Below, in pieces: positions 1 to 6,715 of a stretch of DNA of 10,786 bases. Made by a program: the position numbers and the translations under genes. Below the pieces are notes generated by a model. That model made no database searches, was not told where the DNA came from, and was given only the letters and a program-made list of their open reading frames with translations. Positions within the stretch are counted from its first letter, which is position 1; each line of letters starts with the position of its first letter. The DNA is from Jimgerdemannia flammicorona (Eukaryota; Mucoromycota; Endogonomycetes; Endogonales; Endogonaceae), in the NCBI GenBank assembly GCA_003990745.1, contig RBNI01006974.1, positions 1 through 10,786 on the forward strand, written 5' to 3'.

Positions 1-17
1 AAAAAAAAAAAAAAAAA
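1..17. repeat. Poly-A tract at the left edge
   Basis: The window opens with 17 consecutive A. It could be the 3' tail of a plus-strand LINE ending just outside the window, or a simple homopolymer. The sequence to its left is not visible, so this cannot be decided. Confidence 0.6.
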
Positions 18-471
18 GAGGTGGACTCTATTATATATCTGTCAGAGGTTGAGAAAGATATAGTGGCCCAACCTCTTGGCCCACATCTCACATGAGAGCA
101 AGACATGGGAAAGGGATGAGAAGTAGATTATGAAGTCATCTTTGCAGTACAACATTTCTGTCAGACCACTTTGGCTTTTGACATAATCTTCCAAACACTG
201 CTCAAACAGTTGGCAGATATCCCAGTAAGGGCAATAAAGTGAAACCTATCAATCATCTGGGATTCCTCCTTCTTTGGAATTAGAGAAATGATAATAGAAT
301 TCTATTAGCAAGAGTGAGCCCCCAGACCATACACAACTGGAAGAAGATGGACAGGACTTTCAACAGTCTACAAGGAGCATCCTTCTTGCCTACTATCACC
401 TGAAGAATCCAAACATACAAGGAGTCAGCCCCACAGGTCTTCATGAGAGAGTGGCTACAGATGGCCCTCTA
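18..471. other. Old decayed sequence with no assignable gene
   Basis: No CpG dinucleotide was seen in this stretch. Several frames give protein-like text, and I could not choose between them. Plus frame 0 from 18 to about 300 has only TGA stops. Plus frame 1 from about 304 to 490 is open. Two minus frames also read well, one of them with a weak likeness to the start of a LINE reverse-transcriptase domain. Codon-aligned sense and antisense frames mimic each other here, so I annotate no gene. It is probably decayed transposon coding sequence. Confidence 0.4.
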
Positions 472-2118
472 AACTACATGTTGGTCAAATGAAGCCTGCA
501 GCCTAAGGGCCTCTATATTAAGAGAGAAGACATCCTCAGAGTTATCAAGGTATAAGGAAGCATTTGGTTGGCTGAAGATAGTAGTAAAATGAGAAACCAC
601 ATCATCAAATACTGAGATAGCAGTGGAGTGGGATTGGAGGAAAGTGGAGGGGGGGGGGGTAGAGCAGTATACTTACTTAAAATTACAGATAGCATTAGAG
701 ACTGAGGATGTATTGCAAAGAAGGTCCTGCTATGGTAGCAGTGCTACTCTGATCTCTTTAGCATCATATGAGCCCAGAATGTCCTCATAGACAGACTGCA
801 GACTAGAGGTCAAAAGAGAGTTAAGGGAATCTATAAACAGCTGGTAATCTTCCACAGAGTGAAAGCCAGTAATGTGGTCCCAGATGAAGTAGATAGATCT
901 GACAATAGTATCACAAAAAATATCTGCTGATTTCCAAAGTTGAGCTTAAATGACTGAGTCAGTTAGATATTTCACAAAGTAATAGTAGACACCAGTTAAG
1001 ATGGCTACCAGTGAGAGAGAGAAGAGAAAGGAGATAGTAAGGAGGGAGGAGTGGTTAGTTGTGATGAGAGGGGTAGAGCAGATAAGAGACATGTGGAGAG
1101 ATGTAGTGGCAAATACATGATCAACATATGTAGAGCCAGTCACCAGTATCAGATAATTCAATGATCATATCATCAGTGAGATATTAACGACATCTATCTG
1201 ATTCTGGAGAACAGAGTTGATATCACTAAGATAGATACTGAAGTAAGTATTGATGACATCAATCAAAAGAGTCTTATCTAAGAAAGAGCTATATACAAGA
1301 TCATAGAACTCATCAATAGAAAGAGAGGAGAGAGTATAGATCCTGACCAAAGTCAGACCCTTGAATATGAGCCAGATATGGAAGGGATTAGTGGAGAACT
1401 CAGAAATAAGTATGGTGAAATAGTTTGACATGAGGCCAACAAGACCACTGTTCTGATGATCTATAATTCTGTTTGATACTAGTGGGAAGATATGTGAATA
1501 AGCAGAGATGCAGTAGGATATACTATATTTCACATATGAAAAGAATGTCAAAGGTAAGACCAATTAATCAACTGAGTATATTAAACTTATCCTGAGTTAG
1601 TCAATATATATTGAGGAACCTGACTCACATTAAGGACCAGATGTGTTAGTGCTAACAGTGTGAGAAGTACTTAAAGAGAAAGTCTCAGCTTCCAAATCCA
1701 TTACCATCTCTCCAGTTATGGCCACAGTACCACCTGTCTTCAAAGTAGGGCCAGCCAATATAGGGGTAAGAGAGGAGAGGGTGAGGCTGAGTTCTATAGC
1801 TCACATCTTGTAGAAGGTCTATACCTCAGACCTCTTTACAGTGGCATTGCTAGCCAACTACTGGACCTCAGTATAGAAGGATTGGAGGACCTGTACCTTC
1901 ATGGCCTCTATGGCATTATTGTTATGGGAGAGTATAGAGTCCTAGACTGAGAGTACTAAAAACTGAGTATCTTTATCTTCTTTTAGAATATCTTGATATA
2001 ATCAGAGCATAGAAGGAATTCAATGGTTAATGCCAAGACATATGACATATTGAGAACCTTTTATAATATCATATAGATGTTATACAAGTTCTTTCACAGG
2101 ACCTTTCACTAGTAACAT
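472..2118 (-). pseudogene. Degraded long minus-strand reading frame, unknown product
   Basis: One minus-strand frame runs from 2118 to 472, about 549 codons, with 14 internal stops and no frameshift. Reading along the minus strand, stops lie at 2080, 2020, 2002, 1942, 1858, 1819, 1801, 1630, 1597, 1564, 1165, 946, 730 and 673 (plus-strand left coordinate). From 1563 to 733 only two stops interrupt about 277 codons. Each stop is one C-to-T or G-to-A step from a Gln, Arg or Trp codon. The part at 1681-1950 has strong purine-first codon bias on the minus strand (about two thirds of codons by hand count). It reads as a polar, helical region, followed by Ser/Thr-rich sequence. Further on are hydrophobic stretches, including a likely membrane helix at about 979-1044. 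I do not recognise the family. Caution: between about 946 and 1563 the codon-aligned plus frame also reads as an acidic, Asp/Glu-rich protein, and similar antisense openness lies opposite the genuine protease at 3573-3941. Part of this frame may therefore be a shadow. Confidence 0.35.
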
Positions 2119-2142
2119 TCAGATGATACAAGACTCAGATAA

Positions 2143-2765
2143 TACTTTTCGCAACATTTTTAGTGAAAGGTGACTATTGTCATAGATAGTAATGAATGTA
2201 CTAGTGAGTATACCAGCCAGGGGGGCAGCAGTGCCTTTGACTGGCAGTATGTAGAGAGGAGGGGGAATGGTTTGGGAATGCCAGGGCCCTCTATGGCTGG
2301 ACATAGTACTGGTGATGGAGGAAGGGGCAGATTGAGGCAACAAGGAGGGGAGAGAACAACCTTTGCTGACAAGGTCAAGATGGGGAGTATGGCCTCTAGG
2401 CTGGATAGCTGGTTGGGACTGGGGAAGGCATCAACAGCTTTGGTTGGAGCACAGAGAGGGACCCCCATGGGAGGATTGGTGGGCAGTAGAGAGAGGGGGG
2501 GAGTAGGGGCTAAAGATATGACTACTGATAGAGCTGTGACAGAGGATCTGAAAAAAATACCAGATGTGACAGTGGTTGATGGATCAGAACAGAGGGAGGG
2601 CATGAGACACAATGATCTGGCAGATGGCATGATGGATATAGTGTCAGCATCATTACTCAAAAAGTCAAGATTGGAATTCACTATCATGTTGTGCTTCCAA
2701 GGCTTGGCTGTGACTGTAAGGATGATTTTGGGACTAGTGGTACAGGAGGTGAAGGGGGTGGCCTC
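2143..2765 (+). pseudogene. LINE copy A, 5' part of ORF1 (3'-truncated)
   Basis: An open plus frame from a GTG at 2170 to 2781 encodes a Gly-rich protein homologous to LINE copy B ORF1 (6716 onward). Two blocks prove the relation. Near the N-terminus, YT..GG..AFDWQ.V.RR followed by GLGM appears in both. Near the C-terminus, LLKKS.LEF...LCF.GLAVT.RM.LGL matches at about 21 of 28 residues. In intact relatives ORF1 is the nucleic-acid-binding protein that accompanies ORF2. The reading frame is open, but CpG sites are wiped out: six CpGs in a 48-bp block of copy B (near 7211-7258) are all absent in the matching block here. Similarity to B also extends upstream, to about 2143 (ACTTTTC ... TTAGTGAAAG against ACTTTCA ... 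TTAGAGAAAG). Homology stops at about 2765, where gag sequence in another frame begins, so the 3' end is lost. The true start codon is uncertain. Confidence 0.75.
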
Positions 2766-2926
2766 TGGTTGGACAGATTGAAAAACTCACCATATACAAA
2801 AATCAGAGTTACCAAGACAATAGAGAATATCTACCACAGTGGAGCCAAGGTTATCTACTCAGAGATAACAGGAGCTATCAGTAAGAAAAAAGAGGATATC
2901 CTGTCTGAGACAGAGCCCAAGTTCAA

Positions 2927-2968
2927 TGCTTCTACTATCAATAATTCAGACACTATGCTACTGAATGT
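2927..2968 (+). other. Gag CCHC zinc knuckle, mutated
   Basis: In frame 2 the spacing C-x2-C-x4-H-x4-C is exact, with Cys at 2927, position four at 2936, His at 2951 and the last Cys at 2966. The second Cys is now TAT (Tyr), the usual Gly before His is AGA (Arg), and a TAA stop sits at 2942. All three changes are single transitions from the expected codons (TGT, GGA, CAA or similar). In nucleocapsid proteins this knuckle binds genomic RNA. Confidence 0.75.
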
Positions 2969-3578
2969 GACAATAAAAGAAGTAACCAAAGAGATTCAGA
3001 ACCACCAAACTGAAAGAATGACACTCAGTACAAGAAGACTGAAGCCCATCCTTTTGAAGATTTCGAGGAAGCAAGTAACAGTGAAGACTATAGTGACCTA
3101 GACTTATACCCTACCAAGGTTACCACTCGGAAAACAGTCTATCCAGCAGAAAAAAGGAAGAGATCTGTAGGAAGACTATCCAGGAATATCAGCAGAAGAA
3201 TCATCCAAGAAGAAGATGAAGAACATGAAGAAGAGTAGGTAGAAACACCTCTCCAAACCCCCTCACCTTTTGTCTCTGAGACAAATGAGCTGCCACTAGA
3301 AGATGAAGAAATAGAACAAGAAGAACAGAAACCTGCTGCCCCAAAGTCCAAGAAGAAGTACATCCTGAATACCATGCCCAGAGATATCTATAATGAAGTC
3401 TGGCAGAAGATTCAAGAAGCCAAGATAGAGGTCCCCCTTCTGCAGTTATACTAGCTTGAGTTTGAACAAATTACTGAGGACCATCAGGTCCAGCACTGGC
3501 TGAGTTCTGATCCCACAACAAGAGCCAGCTTCCATCCCTATCTAAGCTGTAGAAACACATGTCAGCATCTATCTACAT

Positions 3579-3902
3579 AGAGATTTTGGAGGACAAAAGG
3601 TGAAAATCCTCATAGACATAGGAGCAGCTGTCTGTGTTATTGCCAAATAATTCCTGGACACCCTCCAATAGCTCATTGATGGACCATCCAACCTCAGCAT
3701 CATAGTAGCAGATGGAGCCCGAACTCAACCCCTTGGAGAAGTATGAAACATCATAATCTCCCTGGGACAAATTCAGTTCGCTATCCCAAAAGCTATTATT
3801 ACCAAAGTTGTCACCTATGATATGATTATTGGTACCAACTGGATGATTGAAATGAATGCAGTTGTTGATATTGATCAACAAGTACTCAAGTTTGAATACT
3901 GA
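3579..3902 (+). other. Retropepsin (aspartic protease) domain, inactivated
   Basis: Frame 0 shows the family landmarks: FGGQKVKILID before the active site; the catalytic Asp at 3615-3617; then Ile-Gly-Ala (3618-3626) instead of Thr/Ser-Gly-Ala; ADGA.TQPLGEV; and the second-strand motif DMIIGTNWM at 3819-3845. Changing the active-site Thr to Ile needs one C-to-T step (ACA to ATA). Four stops interrupt the domain (3648, 3669, 3744, 3900). Retropepsins act as homodimers and cleave gag-pol; this copy lacks both the triad residue and an open frame. Confidence 0.85.
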
Positions 3903-4148
3903 GGCAAGAAGTACAGAGTTAAGGTGACTAGCTATGAGCAATCAAAGATGAAGAAGAAGGTTATTATCCAGAAAGAATATACTAGCAGTAAAGAATCTAT
4001 TACAGAAGAGGAAGAAGAATCTGAAGATAGAAATGATCCCAGACCCAATCCTAGGATCAACCTAGTAGATGACAGACCAGAAGACAATGTATGGGTCAAG
4101 AACAGTGTCCCTATTACCATTAGAGCCATTGCAGGAGAAATCAAAGGA

Positions 4149-4268
4149 TGCCCAATCTGTCTTAAGAGACACAAGTGCCCCAAGCACTCCTCCAAGATTA
4201 TTGGGACAAGGAAATCGCCTGGCACAGTCTGCCCAGAGTGTAGAAGGAAGAAGAAGAAATGCAGACAT
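4149..4268 (+). other. Cys/His cluster downstream of the protease
   Basis: In the open frame-0 segment 3924-4568, residues at 4149-4268 form CPIC-x4-HKCPKH, then a 14-residue spacer, CPEC, six residues, and CRH. This gives paired ligands C..C, C..H, C..C and C.H, which could bind two zinc ions in an interleaved fold. It does not match the HHCC domain of integrase, whose His-to-Cys spacing is much longer. It is flanked by acidic runs. The function is unknown; nucleic-acid or chromatin binding is a guess. Confidence 0.55.
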
Positions 4269-4887
4269 GTTCCAGAAATACCTACAACTGAAGCTGCTGA
4301 AGTACAAGCAATTTGGGACCAAGAATCATCTGAGGAAGAAGAAGTTTCTGATCAAGAAGTTCCTGAACAAGAAGCACCTGAGGAAGAAGAGGTCCCCAAA
4401 CTCATTCCCTGGGACAACTCTTGCTGGACACTACCTGAAGATGATGACCCTTGGAATATAGAAGAAGGATCCAGTACAATCCCCATTATTCTCAAGAAAG
4501 AAACTCACCAAGAAAGGGCATTTTGGCTAGAAAGATGTCTACACCAAATGGTCTTCCACTCTCCATAAGACTACTGTTACCAGTGCTATCTACTAGACCA
4601 ACAGGAGAGACAGAGACCCCAGAGACCAGAACCCCTGAATATAGTTGTATAGTCAACTATCTTCTAAGAAGTTACTACCAAGTTACAAAGCCAATTCAGA
4701 GGACAAGGTCTCTTCACCTAAACAGAAGTATACCCCTTGTTCACTCTTTCTACAACTTATGATTAAGATAGATATAGATTCCCAAGACAACAAGAAATCA
4801 ATAATCAGGAATAGCATTTTCAAGCAATAGGATATTGTAACCATAGAAAACACCCAGACACTGTAAGCGCACAACCTCCAAGCCACA

Positions 4888-5115
4888 GAAATCACATGCC
4901 ACCCTCTTAACAAGCCACTGAAATCACATGCGACCTCTGAAAAAATCTGGAAATCACCTGCATGATCATGAAGCTGAGTCAAACAGAAGTCACAGTGCAC
5001 AAAGCTGAGTCAAACAGAAGTCACAGTGTATAAAGCTGAGTCAAACAGAAGTCACAGTGCACAAAGCTGAGTCAACATGAAGTCATGGAACATAAGATTC
5101 ACACAAACAGAATCT
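4888..5115. repeat. 31-bp tandem repeat array
   Basis: Three near-perfect 31-bp units start at 4971, 5002 and 5033, and a diverged fourth starts at 5064. The sub-motif GAAGTCA recurs at 4986, 5017, 5048 and 5079, with a weaker echo (GAATC) at 5110, always 31 bp apart. Upstream, a related motif GAAATCAC(A/C)TGC occurs at 4888, 4920 and 4950, so a degenerate version of about the same period probably extends to the left. Confidence 0.85.
4975..5074. promoter_or_regulatory. Four phased TGAGTCA (Gcn4/AP-1 type) sites
   Basis: TGAGTCA occurs perfectly at 4975-4981, 5006-5012, 5037-5043 and 5068-5074, at exact 31-bp spacing. TGAGTCA/TGACTCA is the established core site for fungal Gcn4/CPC1-type and animal AP-1 bZIP factors. 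A 31-bp spacing is close to three helical turns, so all sites would face the same side of the DNA. The site survives in the fourth unit although the rest of that unit has diverged. Binding is inferred, not shown. Confidence 0.7.
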
Positions 5116-5117
5116 TA

Positions 5118-5142
5118 CCAATCAGGACCAAATGCATATATA
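5118..5142 (+). promoter_or_regulatory. Core promoter: CCAAT box and TATA box
   Basis: CCAATCAGG begins at 5118 and matches the CCAAT-box consensus bound by HAP/NF-Y complexes. CATATATA lies at 5135-5142, about 68 bp before the ATG at 5210. An A/C-rich leader (AACAACAATAAC...) and a good initiation context (ACAAACATG) follow. With the bZIP sites upstream, this is a complete RNA polymerase II promoter layout. It may be the U3 part of an LTR starting at the TGTAAGCGC at 4862, but the matching LTR end was not found. Confidence 0.6.
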
Positions 5143-5209
5143 CTGAGCACTGAGACATGTCAAAGTAGAACTAAAACAAATAACAACAATAACTTCCAAA
5201 CACACAAAC

Positions 5210-6452
5210 ATGACCACTGAGATCTACAACCAGATCCGTGCTGACATTTGGAATACCATTGTTAACCGAGCCACACCCCCTCTGCCCCTCATGAATATCC
5301 ATAGCCTAGCACCTCTCTACTTCGTGGAAGCCTGATGGAATGCCCTGAACATGCTTAATGAAGCCCACCGGATTGGACAAATCTCAAGCTACTACCAGAT
5401 CAGCTGCCTCCTGGAAGACATGGTCGAACACCACCATGATACAGACATTACCCAGATGTCTCAACACCAGAAGCTCATCACCTGCAAACACCGAGAACTC
5501 TTCTATGAGTACAGCTCCTTTATTCTCTGCCTCTGAGTTACTATCAGCAAAATGGTTGCTACCCTGTCCTAAGGCCAAATCGATGACATGATACAAGAAC
5601 TCAACCACAAGTATCTCGAATATGTTCAGACTACTGACAGAACCTTCTTGCACCCTGACGACTACATCCTGCAAATGCCCCAAGTTGGATATGCTATGAA
5701 GGATGTCTACAATATAATCCACTTCAACAAAGACAAAGCAGAAGACAATGATCCCTCTGATGCCAACATGACCTCAAGCCAAGGATCTCTACCAACCCTG
5801 ATCACACCACCAACTTTACCGATGAACTTACAACAGTTTATAACTGCCTACAAGACTTATTGGGACAATGACCACTGGCACAAACACCAATCTACATTCA
5901 CCCCCGATTACTTCAATTACAATGAAGAGACTAGAGAACACAACCTATACCTCCAGACAACCCTCGAGATCGAACCAACAACTCTACTATCTGAGTACAA
6001 GCAACATGAACCACAGCTACCAGCTTACTACAACCCCATGACTCATAGTGCTGTAACCTATAGAAGATATACAGACAGTAAATCTGTTTTTTTTTTATAG
6101 TCACTTGGACTTCATCCCTTTATTAATACCCATCTATCCCATATATACAATGATCCCACCCCTTATCCGATCCCTCTAGGGGGTCCCCCCCCCCCTACCC
6201 CTCCCCAGTGAAAGACCACCTTGTCTAACACTATCGTCACTCTCCCACCACTCTGCTCACAGATTCTCACCACCAAACCACACCGTCGGCCCCCCTGAGG
6301 ACCCCAACCCACCCACCATCCAGTCAGCAGATCTTCCAATAGCCCTTCCCATTGTACCAACTTCTCTCCCAGCCCCAGCTGCTGGCTCTCCTCAAATACA
6401 AAAAGCCAATGGCCCGCCAGTCCAACCCATATTGCTAACACCCATCCTATAG
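5210..6452 (+). pseudogene. Gag-like reading frame, unrecognised, with stops and a frameshift
   Basis: Starting at the ATG at 5210, frame 2 reads 296 codons to 6097 with three internal stops (TGA 5333, TGA 5534, TAA 5570). A stop at 6098 immediately follows a run of ten T (6087-6096). Frame 0 then continues to 6449 with one stop (TAG 6177), passing a run of eleven C (6185-6195), which suggests slippage at the T run. The first part is rich in His, Tyr, Gln and Met and looks helical (for example LNEAHRIGQISSYYQISCLL). The last part is Pro-rich (GPPEDPNPPTIQSADLPIAL). No zinc knuckle, protease or membrane segment is seen. The start is chosen because it follows the TATA box and A/C-rich leader closely. 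A gag or capsid precursor of an LTR element is the likeliest role, from position and character, but I do not recognise the family. It is cut at 6452 by a LINE fragment. Confidence 0.6.
6087..6195. repeat. Homopolymer runs T10 and C11 in the gag-like frame
   Basis: A run of ten T lies at 6087-6096 and a run of eleven C at 6185-6195. Frame 2 coding is lost just after the T run and frame 0 takes over, so slippage at the T run probably caused the frameshift. Other long runs are G11 at 649-659 and C10 at 8073-8082. Confidence 0.7.
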
Positions 6453-6630
6453 TGAGCTATATGGTATAGTGTGGAAGGTGGGGGCCTTTGCTGACGACAT
6501 GGTGGTTGGACTTGGGAGTGTGGCAGATGTCACGGCCCTACAGGAGACAGTGGAATGGTATGAGGCCCATTCAGGGGTAAAGCTCAACTGGCATAAGTGT
6601 GAGACAATGGTGCTAGGGAACGATCAGGCC
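6453..6630 (+). pseudogene. LINE reverse-transcriptase fragment, 5'-truncated
   Basis: Frame 1 from about 6453 reads into AFADDMVVGLG, the catalytic palm motif (Y/F-A-D-D, here FADD at about 6487-6498). It is followed by helix residues, then SGVKLNWHKCETMVLG, the next conserved block of LINE reverse transcriptases (SG...N..K...). The frame stays open to 6711, but sequence after about 6615 no longer looks like reverse transcriptase. The thumb and 3' end are missing, and everything before the palm is missing too. The abrupt start inside the domain is typical of 5'-truncated LINE insertions; here it lies against the gag-like gene. LINE copy B then begins. Confidence 0.8.
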
Positions 6631-6715
6631 AGCCATCTTTCTCCACTACAATTCACATTACACACACTTTCACAACACACTTTCAAGGCGTTTATTAGAG
6701 AAAGATACTAAGAAA

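Larger units (their letters stand above)
2766..4861 (+). pseudogene. Degraded gag-protease polyprotein of an LTR-type retroelement
   Basis: Coding runs in frame 2 from about 2766 to 3545, then in frame 0 from about 3546 onward, so one frameshift separates gag from protease. The order of regions is: a Tyr/Gln/Asn-rich gag stretch; a CCHC zinc knuckle (2927-2968); a basic region; an acidic stretch (about 3195-3330); a Lys-rich linker (KPAAPKSKKKY); a linker to a retropepsin (about 3579-3902); a second acidic stretch; a Cys/His cluster (4149-4268); and a Glu/Pro-rich tail to 4568. Readable but stop-containing sequence continues to about 4861. Stops lie at 2882, 2906, 2942, 3011, 3236, 3452, 3543, 3648, 3669, 3744, 3900 and 4566. 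Most are explained by a transition in a Gln or Arg codon. In Ty3/gypsy-like elements this polyprotein forms the particle and matures itself. No reverse transcriptase, RNase H or integrase follows, and no LTR, primer-binding site or polypurine tract was found, so this is an internal fragment or a non-autonomous type. It is certainly dead. Confidence 0.8.

Noticed and set aside
946..1563. Treating the two hydrophobic minus-strand frames as a retroviral-type envelope gene
   Set aside because: No signal peptide, cleavage site or disulfide pattern was seen, and the codon-aligned plus frame is an equally plausible coding strand. It is kept only as an unidentified degraded frame.
2160..2687. Minus-strand frame of 175 codons rich in Pro, Ser and Leu
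   Set aside because: It lies opposite LINE copy A ORF1, which has homologues on the plus strand elsewhere in the window.
3573..3941. 122-codon minus-strand frame
   Set aside because: It is codon-aligned antisense to the retropepsin, whose motifs are unmistakable on the plus strand.
4069..4461. Second plus-strand frame (130 codons) overlapping the Cys/His region
   Set aside because: It overlaps the frame-0 continuation of the protease polyprotein, which has the better protein pattern and continuity.
4888..5115. CRISPR-like array
   Set aside because: The units are contiguous 31-bp tandem repeats without variable spacers, in a eukaryotic element context.
4862..5210. A complete LTR beginning at TGTAAGCGC
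   Set aside because: The start and promoter fit, but I found no matching CA end, no tRNA primer-binding site before the ATG at 5210, and no second copy in the window.
5351..5591. Two short overlapping plus-strand ORFs as separate genes
   Set aside because: The frame-2 one is a stop-bounded piece of the 5210-6097 frame; the other is out of frame with it.
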